NCBI GenBank assembly: GCA_019637615.1
Contig: JAHBVJ010000025.1
Coordinates: 62,001-126,000, forward strand
Direction: 5' to 3'
Length of the DNA stretch: 64,000 nucleotides
DNA from: Anaerolineae bacterium
Lineage (GTDB): Bacteria; Chloroflexota; Anaerolineae; Aggregatilineales; UBA2796
Part shown: positions 1-7,914 of the stretch, one piece after another
Layout: each line of letters begins with the position of its first letter
How positions within the stretch are numbered: the stretch's first letter is position 1
Translations under genes and position numbers: made by a program
Notes under the pieces: model-generated
What the model was told of the DNA's origin: nothing
Seen by the model: the letters and a program-made list of their open reading frames with translations, nothing else
Databases searched by the model: none

Positions 1-442
1 GTAAGCGCCCCTGATCATCGTTGGTGATCATAACCAGTGATCCGGTGGTGGCGAGACCAGCATCCGCGCCCGTAATGCCCACGCGGATCGGCTCAATCGT
101 CTGCAACGCAGCACGCCGATCCTCGCCCTTGATAAGCGGCGTGACAATCTCGATGCCGTCGGTGAGTAGCGCCTCTTGCAACCCCGCCAGCGACAGCGCT
201 CCCCACGCTATCACTTGTTTATCAGTTCCAATAATCTGCTTAATCACGGCTGTGCCGTCTGCCTCGGAATCGCATAGGTACACTTTGCCCGTCAGTTTCT
301 CCAGTTCGGCTTTAAAGCGGCCTAGCAAATCAGACGGATCGACTGCTGTGACGGGCAAATAGTCGTCAGGGCGGGGCGCGGCTTCCGGGAAAGGTGGGCG
401 GTTGGCTTTGAGGGCGTTCAGAATCTTGTCTCTGCTGCTCAT
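1..442 (-). CDS. LutC/YkgG-type LUD domain protein, 5' part only
   Basis: The minus strand reads an open frame from ATG at 442 through the left edge of the window, about 147 codons. It begins MSSRDKILNALKANRP and contains TGADAGLATTGSLVM, the Gly/Thr-rich motif expected in LUD-domain proteins. LutC-type proteins work with LutA and LutB in lactate oxidation to pyruvate; that role is inferred from the family, since no lutA or lutB is visible. An AAGGA ribosome site lies 7 bases upstream of the ATG. The gene is cut by the window edge, so length and C-terminus cannot be judged. Confidence 0.8.
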   Translation of the reverse strand, partial: MSSRDKILNALKANRPPFPEAAPRPDDYLPVTAVDPSDLLGRFKAELEKLTGKVYLCDSEADGTAVIKQIIGTDKQVIAWGALSLAGLQEALLTDGIEIVTPLIKGEDRRAALQTIEPIRVGITGADAGLATTGSLVMITNDDQGRL

Positions 443-540
443 GGGATTGTCCTTATACGACACAGGCCGACGCATCAACGCCAACCTCATAAGAAACGAG
501 CATAACTCGCTTTTGCTGCATAACACACCCGAAGATCACG

Positions 541-990
541 ATGGGCATAGGTACGCGGTATAATTTGAGCATTGTCAGACCATTTGCTTTTCTGCTGCTT
601 GGCCTCGGTGTGCTCGTCGCGGCGGTGACCGTCTCCCAGATCGCCGCGTTCCTCCTGCTGTTGGCGCTAGGACTGCTGGTGATGTATTCGCTGCTGCTGG
701 CGTTCGCGGGTATGGTCTTCTTGAGTCCCGGATTCCTATTCGGCTGGGTGTTTGATGGCCTGTTCCAGATGGCGCGGTTTCCCGTGACGCTGTACCCCGG
801 CTGGATCCGGCTGGCGCTGACATGGATCATCCCCGTTGCCATCATGACGACACTGCCCGCCCAAGCGCTGACGGGTGAAGTGGCAGCAGAAATGGTGATC
901 GGGGGGATGCTGCTAGGGTTGCTGCTGTTCGTCGGCGCGACGGTCTTGTTCCGCACGGGACTGCGGCGATACGCCAGCGCGTCCAGCTAG
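541..990 (+). pseudogene. C-terminal remnant of an ABC-2 family permease (DUF990 type)
   Basis: The 149-residue product is almost entirely hydrophobic, with about four membrane segments. It contains the permease-family signatures ARFPVTLYPGW and a C-terminal GLRRYASASS. Full-length members are about 260 residues, so roughly the first 100 or more residues are missing, and nothing permease-like can be read upstream in any frame. The N-terminal stretch reads as an Arg-Pro motif joined directly to a membrane helix, which suggests an internal or 5' deletion. No partner ATPase gene is nearby. It could still be translated from ATG 541, but a functional exporter subunit is unlikely. Confidence 0.6.
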
Positions 991-1002
991 GTACGCCCCC
1001 AT

Positions 1003-1105
1003 TCCACCCTGATCTGAGTTGGCAGCCAACCCCGTAAGTTCGAGCGGCACGGTCGGTAATGCGCCCAGAAATGATCCCGTCTGCTGGTGAGGACGGGATC
1101 ATCGG
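1003..1105 (-). repeat. GATCCC-hairpin repeat, copy 1 (inverted relative to copies 2 and 3)
   Basis: Perfect 11-bp stem 1071-1081 / 1092-1102 with a 10-base loop. On the minus strand the hairpin is followed by a GGGTTGGC/GCCAAC segment and AGGGTGG, in the same order as in the copies near 27.3 and 30.8 kb. The loop sequence differs between copies. Confidence 0.6.
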
Positions 1106-1129
1106 GAGCGCAGTGTGCGGAGAAGTCCC

Positions 1130-1196
1130 TAGTCCTGAGTGCTTCGTCCTGAGTAAAGAGAGCGCCATGCTAAGTGCCAAGTGCTGCGTGCTAAGT
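1130..1196. repeat. AGTGCTAAGT / TCCTGAGT short repeat tract
   Basis: Two copies of TCCTGAGT are followed by a tract built from TGCTAAGTGC, GTGCTGCG and TGCTAAGT (1168-1196). Nearly the same tract recurs at 7184-7214, in the gap between two genes of the MutL cluster. Confidence 0.7.
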
Positions 1197-1290
1197 AAAG
1201 GCGAAGGGTTAGTCGCGATGCAAGAGTAAGTTCGTGTTGGCATAGAAGGCGGCATCGGTTGAATACCTTTCGCTGATGAACGGGAGGAAG

Positions 1291-1396
1291 CCCTGTTAAC
1301 CCTGTTTATCAGGGCAAAACACGGCTGCTGAAAATTCTCTGCTCAGTGAGCCAGCCTGAACCCAAAAGATCAGGACTAGGAACAGGGTTAACAGGG
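1291..1396. repeat. MITE-like structured element, copy 1
   Basis: Perfect 16-bp inverted ends (1291-1306 and 1381-1396) enclose a core at 1335-1374 containing CTGCTCAGT, TGAACC and GATCAGG. The same core lies inside a similarly built element at 27959-28083. No coding capacity. It could be a miniature transposable element or a structured RNA or DNA element. Confidence 0.7.
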
Positions 1397-1437
1397 CGGG
1401 ATCAGGGTTCGGAAGCTAGTGCTGAGTCTAGCCATGA

Positions 1438-1510
1438 TGTGTACTTGCTGAAATGAGATAGAACGAACGTTGCTGTTTTACAGATTTAGGGAAAGCCGAG
1501 CAAGTACACA
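1438..1510. repeat. 12-bp perfect inverted repeat with 49-base spacer
   Basis: TGTGTACTTGCT at 1438-1449 is exactly complementary to AGCAAGTACACA at 1499-1510. The spacer has no coding frame. It could be the ends of a tiny mobile element or the closing stem of a small RNA. Function unknown. Confidence 0.6.
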
Positions 1511-1867
1511 TAGCGAAACGACGAAATAGCGGTGAAGTAGGGATGAGCAACGGAGTGAAAGTCACTCAACCGTATCAAATAGTATAGCACAGGTGAATGA
1601 ATTTGTCTATAGTCAGAACGTAAAGATTTTGTATATATTAGGTTGGAAGTATCAAACGTTGATACGCGGCAACGCTGGCGAAACTTTCTTTAGTCCCGTA
1701 CGAACAGTAACATGGTAGGGGTGGGTAGACTGAACTCCATAAAATGCGCTCGTCATTTCACGCGCGAGCCGTCCTCATTTTGCTAATCGCGACTAGCTGC
1801 GGCGAAACATGGTAAGCTAACGGGATTGAAGCGAATGAGCAACTCACCGATTATTCATGTATCAGGT

Positions 1868-1897
1868 TTGGCAAATTTTGTTGATTGATTGTATAAC
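1868..1897 (+). promoter_or_regulatory. Candidate promoter of the carotenoid operon
   Basis: TTGGCA (1868-1873) and TATAAC (1892-1897) are separated by 18 bases, giving a sigma-70-like promoter about 110 bases ahead of crtI. A palindromic pair GTATCAA/TTGATAC at 1649-1665 lies further upstream and could be an operator. Based on sequence likeness only. Confidence 0.4.
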
Positions 1898-2015
1898 CTT
1901 TGTGGAATTCAACACGGGTATTCGAACATGCTGTAGTCAGGGACGGCAGCGCACTCATCTTCAATTGGCAACAGCTTGCGCCGTCCGTACACGATAGAAA
2001 GGCATTATTCAGCAT

Positions 2016-3533
2016 ATGGCGCGGATCATCGTTATCGGGAGCGGATTCGGTGGGCTAGGCGCGGCGATCCGTCTGGCGGCACGCGGTCACAAGGTGACTA
2101 TCCTCGAAAAGCGGGATAAGCTCGGCGGGCGTGCTTATGTCTACGAGAAGCAGGGATTCAAGTTCGACGGCGGGCCGACGGTGATCACGGCTCCGTTCAT
2201 GTTCGATGATCTGTGGCAGGCGGCGGGGCGTAAGCGACAAGATTACGTGGACTTCATTCCGCTTGACCCGTTTTACCGAATTTTCGACAAAAACGGGCGC
2301 AGTTTCGACTACAATGGCGATGAGCAGTTCATCCTCGACCAGATCGCCAAGTGGAGTCCTGACGATGTTGAAGGTTACAAGCGCTTCATGGCGACCACCA
2401 AGCCGATCTTCCAAAAAGGCTTTGTGGAGTTAGCCGATAAGCCGTTTTTGCACTTCACGGATATGCTCAAGGTCGCGCCTGACCTGATCAAGATGCAGTC
2501 GTACTTGAGCGTGTACCGCTATGCCTCACAATTCGTCAAAAACGAATTCTTGCGGCGGGCATTTTCCTTCCATCCACTGCTCATCGGCGGCAACCCGTTC
2601 GATGCGCCGTCGATCTACGCCATGATCCATTACCTAGAGCGCGAATGGGGCATCCATTACGTCAGGGGCGGTACAGGTGCGCTGGTGAACGCGATGGGCA
2701 AGTTGTTCGCGGAGCTGGAAGGCAGTGTCTTACTCAACACCGAAGTGGCAGAAATCATCGTCAACGGACGCAAAACGACAGGCGTGCGGCTCAAGGATGG
2801 CACGATTATGCAGGCCGATCACGTCGTCTGTAACGCAGACGTGGCGTGGACATACCGCAACTTGATCGCGCCGGAAAGCCGTCGCACGTATCCTGACTGG
2901 CGACTGGACACGATGAAATACAGCATGTCGCTGTTCGTGATTTACTTCGGCACCAAACGGCGCTACAACGATGGCAAGCTGGCGCATCATAATATCATCC
3001 TTGGCGACCGCTACGAAGGGTTGTTGAACGATATTTTCCGTCAGAAGCGTGTCTCCGAGGATTTCTCGCTGTACCTACACATGCCGAGCATGACCGATCC
3101 GAGCATCGCACCGCCCGACCATGAGAATTTCTACGTGCTGTCGCCCGTCCCGCACCTCGGATCGGGGACGGATTGGACGCGCGCCGCCAAGCCTTACCGC
3201 GATGCTATCATCAAGTTTCTTGAACAGAATTACCTGCCCGACCTCGAAGCCAATATCGTGGCGGAACACTATATCGATCCGCTACATTTCCAGAACACGC
3301 TCAACAGCCATCTCGGCGCGGCGTTTTCTGTGCAACCGATCTTGATGCAGTCGGCTTGGTTCCGCCCGCACAACCAAGCCGAGGACATCGATAATCTGTA
3401 TTTCGTCGGCGCGGGCACGCATCCGGGCGCGGGGTTGCCCGGTGTGCTGTCGTCTTCTATCATCGTGGAAAACTTGATCGGCGCGGCTGCCGATGTACGT
3501 GTTGCTCATCGTGTAACAGTGCCGACTGCGTAG
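2016..3533 (+). CDS. crtI: Phytoene desaturase, CrtI family
   Basis: FAD-dependent amine-oxidase-fold enzyme expected to desaturate phytoene stepwise to lycopene or a related polyene at the membrane. The 505-residue protein opens with a dinucleotide-binding fingerprint (VIGSGFGGLGAAIRLA, residues 6-21) followed by an acidic strand end at LEKRDKLGGRA. Near its C-terminus it has the CrtI signature GAGTHPGAGLPG (from residue 465). Length is normal for the family. It is the first gene of a three-gene carotenoid operon, with crtB 34 bases downstream. CrtI-like enzymes also include CrtN, CrtD and carotene ketolases. Placement before a phytoene synthase and a lycopene cyclase makes the phytoene desaturase role most likely. 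Confidence 0.92.
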   Translation: MARIIVIGSGFGGLGAAIRLAARGHKVTILEKRDKLGGRAYVYEKQGFKFDGGPTVITAPFMFDDLWQAAGRKRQDYVDFIPLDPFYRIFDKNGRSFDYNGDEQFILDQIAKWSPDDVEGYKRFMATTKPIFQKGFVELADKPFLHFTDMLKVAPDLIKMQSYLSVYRYASQFVKNEFLRRAFSFHPLLIGGNPFDAPSIYAMIHYLEREWGIHYVRGGTGALVNAMGKLFAELEGSVLLNTEVAEIIVNGRKTTGVRLKDGTIMQADHVVCNADVAWTYRNLIAPESRRTYPDWRLDTMKYSMSLFVIYFGTKRRYNDGKLAHHNIILGDRYEGLLNDIFRQKRVSEDFSLYLHMPSMTDPSIAPPDHENFYVLSPVPHLGSGTDWTRAAKPYRDAIIKFLEQNYLPDLEANIVAEHYIDPLHFQNTLNSHLGAAFSVQPILMQSAWFRPHNQAEDIDNLYFVGAGTHPGAGLPGVLSSSIIVENLIGAAADVRVAHRVTVPTA

Positions 3534-3567
3534 TCGCTTGTACTTTCGATAACAGAGGAGCAGTTTC

Positions 3568-4530
3568 ATGGGAGTACAGGTTCATAGTTGGGAATACCAA
3601 CTGCTGACACTGGCACGCCAAGCCTTCGAGACAAAGAGCGCCGTCACGCATGTGCATGTCGATCCGATCACGCTGGCTGCCGCTTACCGTCACTGCGAGG
3701 CGCTGACTAACCATCACAGCAAGACGTTTTATCTGGCGTCGGGACTGCTACCGGATGAAAAACGGCAAGCGGCGCGGGCGCTGTATGGATTCTGCCGGAT
3801 CACCGATAACATCGTGGATATGAGCGAAGGCGAAGACCCTCAAGAAGCGCTGGAAGCATGGCGGCGGGTGGTGATGCTCCCGCAACCACCCGCTGATGAA
3901 CCGGTTGCCCTCGCGTGGGCGGACGCACAACTCCGGTTCGCCATTCCGGCGGGCTACGCGCGGCAGTTGATCGACGGCGTGCGGCAGGATTTCACCAAGA
4001 GCCGGTATGCTACCTTCGCGGAATTAGCGGAATATGCCTACGGCGTGGCGTCTACCGTCGGGTTAATGGCGATGCACATCATCGGTTTTCAGGGCAACGA
4101 GGCGATTCCCTACGCGGTCAAGCTCGGCGTGGCGCTGCAACTGACCAATATTTTGCGCGATGTGCGCGAAGACTGGCAAAATGGGCGTTTGTACCTGCCA
4201 CTTGATGAACTCGCCGCCTTCGACCTGAGCGAAGCCGACATCGAGCACGGCGTGCGGACGGGCGAATACGATGATCGCTGGCGTCGGTTCATGCGCTACC
4301 AGATCGAGCGTACGCGGATGCTGTACCGCGATTCGCTGCCGGGAATCAGCCTGTTGAACGTGGACGGACGCTTTGCCATCACGGCGGCGGCGCGGCTGTA
4401 TGAAGCGATCTTTGATATGATTGAGGCACATGATTATGACGTGTTTAGCAAGCGCGCCAGTGTTTCCGCCGTAGGGAAGCTCCGCCGTTTGCCGGGAATC
4501 TGGTGGCAAGCCGTGTTCGGTTCAAGATAG
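3568..4530 (+). CDS. crtB: Phytoene synthase
   Basis: Condenses two geranylgeranyl diphosphates to phytoene. The 320-residue protein has both Asp-rich prenyl-diphosphate motifs: D80-x3-D84 (CRITDNIVD) and D198-x3-D202 (LTNILRDVREDWQNGR). The early SKTFYLAS block is typical of trans-isoprenyl diphosphate synthases. Squalene-synthase relatives share the fold, but the crtI and lycopene-cyclase neighbours fix the call. AGAGGAG sits upstream of ATG 3568. About 30 N-terminal residues extend beyond the usual start, so translation may begin somewhat later. The next gene starts 9 bases after the stop, indicating one transcript. Confidence 0.93.
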   Translation: MGVQVHSWEYQLLTLARQAFETKSAVTHVHVDPITLAAAYRHCEALTNHHSKTFYLASGLLPDEKRQAARALYGFCRITDNIVDMSEGEDPQEALEAWRRVVMLPQPPADEPVALAWADAQLRFAIPAGYARQLIDGVRQDFTKSRYATFAELAEYAYGVASTVGLMAMHIIGFQGNEAIPYAVKLGVALQLTNILRDVREDWQNGRLYLPLDELAAFDLSEADIEHGVRTGEYDDRWRRFMRYQIERTRMLYRDSLPGISLLNVDGRFAITAAARLYEAIFDMIEAHDYDVFSKRASVSAVGKLRRLPGIWWQAVFGSR

Positions 4531-4539
4531 GGACAGTTA

Positions 4540-5355
4540 ATGACCTATTTCGGCTTCTTGGGGTTGTTCGTCGTCGTTCCAATGCTCATCTTGTGGCTCA
4601 TCGCACTGATCGATCATCGGCGCGGGGTGCGGTTGCCTGCGCCCATGCAGACGTGGGACGCATGGGTGCCGATCCTGACACACTGCGTGATCGCGGTGGT
4701 GTACACGACACCGTGGGATAACTACCTCGTGGCAACCAAAGTCTGGTGGTATGACCCCAAATTAGTCACGGGGCTGGTGCTTGGCTACGTCCCGATTGAG
4801 GAATACTGCTTTTTCGTGCTGCAAGTCCTGCTCACGGGCGCATGGCTGGCGATGCTGGCACGTCATACGCCGATTACGCAACCCGTTGAGCCATCGCCGC
4901 GCAAACGCTGGATGTGGACGCTGGCGCTGTTGATCGTGTGGCTCGGCTTTTTGGTGATCCTGATCGGGAATTGGCGACCGGGGACGTATCTGGCGCTGCT
5001 GATGCTGTGGGCGCTGCCACCCGTGATGATGCAGACGGCTTTCGGCGCGGATATTCTGTGGCGTCACCGCAAAATCATCCTACTGAGCATCATCCCGATG
5101 ACGCTGTATCTCGCGGCGTCGGACAAGCTGGCGATCTCGTCCGGCACATGGACGATCAACCCTGAGCAGACGGTCGGGATTTTGATTCTGGGGCGGCTGC
5201 CGATTGAGGAATTCGCGTTCTTTTTGATGACGAATACGTTGATCACGCTCGGCTGCACGCTAATGCTGGATGTCGAGAGCAAGGCGCGCGCGATCCGCTA
5301 TGTGACGATGGCGCGGCAGTTTCTGGCGGCACGGGGTAGGGATCGGGTGGCGTAA
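4540..5355 (+). CDS. Lycopene cyclase, fused CrtYc-CrtYd type
   Basis: Integral membrane cyclase expected to form beta-ionone rings on lycopene. The 271-residue protein has two homologous halves, each with the family hallmark: PIEEY at residues 85-89 and PIEEF at 221-225. Both are embedded in hydrophobic helices, and six or seven segments are apparent. In actinobacteria these halves are often separate subunits (CrtYc/CrtYd); here they are fused, as in archaeal and fungal relatives. It is the last gene of the crt operon. A hairpin follows at 5371-5393, where the convergent mutL gene ends. Whether one or both ends are cyclised cannot be told from the sequence. Confidence 0.9.
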   Translation: MTYFGFLGLFVVVPMLILWLIALIDHRRGVRLPAPMQTWDAWVPILTHCVIAVVYTTPWDNYLVATKVWWYDPKLVTGLVLGYVPIEEYCFFVLQVLLTGAWLAMLARHTPITQPVEPSPRKRWMWTLALLIVWLGFLVILIGNWRPGTYLALLMLWALPPVMMQTAFGADILWRHRKIILLSIIPMTLYLAASDKLAISSGTWTINPEQTVGILILGRLPIEEFAFFLMTNTLITLGCTLMLDVESKARAIRYVTMARQFLAARGRDRVA

Positions 5356-5370
5356 ATAACGCAATAAGAA

Positions 5371-5393
5371 GAGCGACCCGTGAGTCGCCCTGA
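5371..5393. terminator. Imperfect hairpin between convergent crt and mutL genes
   Basis: GAGCGAC and GTCGCCC pair with one mismatch over a short loop, between the end of the cyclase gene and the end of mutL. There is no clear T-run on either side, so terminator function is tentative. Confidence 0.4.
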
Positions 5394-5413
5394 TTAGTCA
5401 AGTTGAAGCTGAT

Positions 5414-6583
5414 TTATCCCCGCACGCCAGCGTACCAGCCTTGCAGCGCCGCCTTGCGATCTTCGGTTTTCTTCGGCGGGTAAAAGGGACGTCCACGCCC
5501 ATCGAAGATAATGCCCGCCGCACCGCCTTCTAGCTGCATGGTCAGATTGGCGCGCCCATTCAAGCGCATCCCGCGCCCCATCTTCATAGTGACTTGCGCT
5601 TTCTGACCGACTGGCAACCCTACCGTCTTAATCTGACCGCCCGCGATGACGTGCTTTTCGCTGCGTCCGTTGGCATAGGTAATGGTAGCGGTGATGGCGG
5701 CTCCCGATGGCGGACGTCCAGTCGGGCAGATCGCTGTGCCGACATCCAGCAGACCACCATTTTCTAGCACTTGCACGGTGGCTTTGGGCGCGATGTAGGC
5801 AATCCCGCCTAGTGCTGGAATCACGCCGTAGGGATCGAGCTGAAGGCGCACGATGCCCGTCGGTTGGAGCGCATCGAGGATCAACAGCGCACCGATGCCG
5901 GGGTTGATGGCTTGTGCCAGCAGCGACCCCGCGCCGATGATCTGGCGCATCGGGGGCAGCGGCTGATTTTCGGGAATTTTCCAGCGTGCGCGCGAGTCTT
6001 TGGTGATCAGGCGGATCAATTCGCGCGCCATCGCGTACTCGATCTCAAGATCGCCGCCTGTTTGTGGTGCGGAAGATGGTCGCGCCACTTTATTCCATGC
6101 GTAATCTTGCAGATCGTTGTCGGAAATTTCGGAACTCAGCCAGCGCCGGATATTTTCGCCACTGATCGCGTTCATGGCAGTGACCGCACTGTGCCCTAGA
6201 CCGAGGTCGTTGCGAATATCGACATAGGCTTGATGATCGATGCTGGCGCATAATGTGGTGGTCGAACTGCCGACGTCGATCAGCAAGACGCCACCGTTTC
6301 CGGGAAGCCCGCCGAGATAGCGGATCACGTTGCTGTAGCTCTGCGCCGTTGCCAAGACGCCCATCTCGCTGGCTTCTTGAATTTCGGTGAAGCCACCGAC
6401 ACGCTGCGTGACATATTCGCCGTAGACAAGCGACAGCTCAAGTTCCGCCGCGCGCAGGTCTTCCGCTGACAGGCTGGGACGCACGTTACGCGTCAAAAGG
6501 TGCTGGTTTTTCGAGAGCAACTGTGCCGCTAAGGGTCGCAGCGCTTCATTGCCCCGCATACAGAATCGCGGGAGGATGTCCAT
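5414..6583 (-). CDS. MutL/GlmL family protein, C-terminal part (frame-shifted from the N-terminal part)
   Basis: Carries the rest of a MutL (glutamate mutase L) protein. It contains a second ASKHA-type phosphate motif (GGVLLIDVGSSTTTLC) and a likely adenosine motif (QIIGAGSLLAQ). True homology resumes at NEALRPLAAQLL. The codons before that belong to the overlap with the upstream frame (6546-6583), so the ATG at 6583 is probably not a native start. Removing one G from the GGGG run at about 6555 joins both parts into a product of about 583 residues. MutL has been described as an actin/Hsp70-fold protein linked to glutamate mutase, but no mutase subunits occur here. Interpret together with the 6546-7163 entry. 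Confidence 0.8.
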   Translation of the reverse strand: MDILPRFCMRGNEALRPLAAQLLSKNQHLLTRNVRPSLSAEDLRAAELELSLVYGEYVTQRVGGFTEIQEASEMGVLATAQSYSNVIRYLGGLPGNGGVLLIDVGSSTTTLCASIDHQAYVDIRNDLGLGHSAVTAMNAISGENIRRWLSSEISDNDLQDYAWNKVARPSSAPQTGGDLEIEYAMARELIRLITKDSRARWKIPENQPLPPMRQIIGAGSLLAQAINPGIGALLILDALQPTGIVRLQLDPYGVIPALGGIAYIAPKATVQVLENGGLLDVGTAICPTGRPPSGAAITATITYANGRSEKHVIAGGQIKTVGLPVGQKAQVTMKMGRGMRLNGRANLTMQLEGGAAGIIFDGRGRPFYPPKKTEDRKAALQGWYAGVRG

Positions 6584-7163
6584 GCGCCAGATCGAGCGCT
6601 AATTGCACTGTGCGCAGCATCGTCTTCATCGGTTCCAACGCGCCAAAATCTGTGCCGCCGACGACCACGATCAGATCGGGGTGCTGGCTGAGGATCAGAT
6701 TGACGTTTTCTTCGGTGGAGCGGTTGTCGGAATAGTTGACCATGCCGACCACATCGATGTAGGTGCTGGCGAGGGCACGCCGTCCGCTCACGAGACTGAT
6801 GTCGGGCGTCAGGCCGACAATCAGGGCTTTCATGGGACGTCCACCGCTGGCAGTGGCAACGAACACATCCGCACCTTCGCCATCGGCACGCTCGCCATGC
6901 AGCACGCCTTCACTTGGAGTGTAGAAAGTGCGCCCGACTAACGTCCCGATGTCCGTCAGCACACGACCGAGGCCAACGCTCGTATCGCTGATGGGCGGCT
7001 CGGCGGTGGTCAGGGCTTGTGCGCGTGCCATCAAGCGGAACTGCCCATCGACCTCATCGATGAGCACGGCACGGGTATACACACTGCCAATATCGGCTGC
7101 CAGAATCGAGAGGATATTCCCCTGCGCAGCATCGGATTTTACTTGATCGGCTGCCGTCACCAC
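6546..7163 (-). CDS. MutL/GlmL family protein, N-terminal part (frame-shifted)
   Basis: The 205-residue N-terminal part of MutL. It has an ASKHA phosphate-1 motif near the start (LAADIGSVYTRAVLID, residues 22-37) and VVVGGTDFG further on. It ends abnormally at LYAGQ-stop, where a GGGG run throws the frame: reading three Gs would give LYAGNEALRP and continue into the 5414-6583 frame. GTG start at 7163, preceded by GAGGGAG. It is last in the minus-strand cluster, 91 bases after the 219-residue membrane protein gene, and that gap holds an AGTGCTAAGT repeat. Either a true pseudogene, a rare recoding event or a sequencing error. Confidence 0.8.
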   Translation of the reverse strand: MVTAADQVKSDAAQGNILSILAADIGSVYTRAVLIDEVDGQFRLMARAQALTTAEPPISDTSVGLGRVLTDIGTLVGRTFYTPSEGVLHGERADGEGADVFVATASGGRPMKALIVGLTPDISLVSGRRALASTYIDVVGMVNYSDNRSTEENVNLILSQHPDLIVVVGGTDFGALEPMKTMLRTVQLALDLAHGHPPAILYAGQ

Positions 7164-7183
7164 GATTTAACTCCCTCGAAAAT

Positions 7184-7214
7184 AGTGCTAAGTGCTAAGT
7201 GCTGCGTGCTAAGT
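7184..7214. repeat. AGTGCTAAGT-type repeat, second tract
   Basis: Three near-copies of AGTGCTAAGT/GCTGCGTGCTAAGT in the 91-bp gap between the 219-residue membrane protein gene and mutL. It matches the tract at 1168-1196 almost exactly. Confidence 0.75.
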
Positions 7215-7254
7215 CCATGCGATTTTCGTGCCTCGTGGTGATGGAAAATCATGG

Positions 7255-7914
7255 TTAGCTCCCCGGAAACAGTAAATGGATGCGGTCTGCCAGCACACCA
7301 GTCAGCACACTGAGCGCTGAAATGATCAGCAAGGCATAGGTCGCGCCAAGCGTAATGGTGATGAAAACTTGCCCGATTCGTCCGGTGAATTGGACAGGTA
7401 GAATCTGCTCGACCTCACCGCTCTGGCGACGCGAACCGAGGAAAGTAAAGTACGCCAACACGCTGATCGTACCAATCAAGACGATGAAGCCGTCTAAGAT
7501 GTTATCTTGACGGAAGCCACGCGCCGTACTGACCACGAACGGGATCAATGTGCCCGCGATGGCTCCCCACAGCGCTACCGCCGTACCTACGCTGACCACG
7601 ACTGCCAACCCAAACGTGCCCGTGCGAGAGTAGCGCGGTGACAGCTTGAGCAGCAGCAAATAGCCGATGAGGAAAGGCAGCAGCCCAATGATTATGCGCG
7701 GGATGCTCGGCGGCTGCGCGAGGATCATGGTGTTGATCCACGGGATCAGCACGCTTTCCACCGCCGCGATCAAGACGAAGGCCGCCGCCGCGCCAATGAA
7801 AATGTGAATGGCGATGCGGTGGAGCACATTATCGGTGAGTAGATAGCTGAAGATCGCCAGCGTGAACAGGGTGCCGACGATCAGCCCGATTTGGTCGATC
7901 TGCTGCGGTGTCAA
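7255..7914 (-). CDS. Six-helix membrane protein of the MutL cluster
   Basis: Function not recognised. The 219-residue protein is hydrophobic, with about six transmembrane segments (approximate residues 9-26, 34-57, 74-91, 99-128, 141-160, 181-210). It has short loops and no catalytic motif that I can see. The start is TTG at 7914, overlapping the stop of the upstream gene by 4 bases (TTGA), so translation is probably coupled. The cluster context suggests it is a membrane partner of the 1029-residue protein and MutL. I recall similar gene order in other Chloroflexota, which needs a database check. Confidence 0.75.
   Translation of the reverse strand: MTPQQIDQIGLIVGTLFTLAIFSYLLTDNVLHRIAIHIFIGAAAAFVLIAAVESVLIPWINTMILAQPPSIPRIIIGLLPFLIGYLLLLKLSPRYSRTGTFGLAVVVSVGTAVALWGAIAGTLIPFVVSTARGFRQDNILDGFIVLIGTISVLAYFTFLGSRRQSGEVEQILPVQFTGRIGQVFITITLGATYALLIISALSVLTGVLADRIHLLFPGS

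Larger units (their letters stand above)
991..2015. other. Gene-free region rich in repeats, upstream of the crt operon
   Basis: About 1 kb with no credible coding frame. It holds a GATCCC hairpin (1071-1102), AGTCCTGAGT/AGTGCTAAGT-type repeats (about 1130-1196), a 106-bp element with perfect 16-bp inverted ends (1291-1396), a 12-bp inverted repeat spanning 1438-1510, a 7-bp palindromic pair at 1649-1665, and a plausible promoter at 1868-1897 facing the carotenoid genes. The listed sites have their own entries. Confidence 0.7.

Noticed and set aside
1003..1196. Possible CRISPR-like array because of several short repeats
   Set aside because: Repeat units are of different kinds, unevenly spaced and without unique spacers of constant length; no cas genes are present.
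842..1255. 137-codon minus-strand frame over the repeat region
   Set aside because: Its sequence is just translated repeat units (LSTQHLALS) and it overlaps the permease remnant on the other strand.
2016..5355. Part of a photosynthesis gene cluster
   Set aside because: Only the three carotenoid genes are present; no bch, puf or chlorosome genes flank them. Carotenoids here can serve photoprotection.
5414..7163. Glutamate fermentation (methylaspartate) pathway
   Set aside because: MutL alone is not evidence; no mutase S or E subunit, methylaspartase or B12 gene is in the window.
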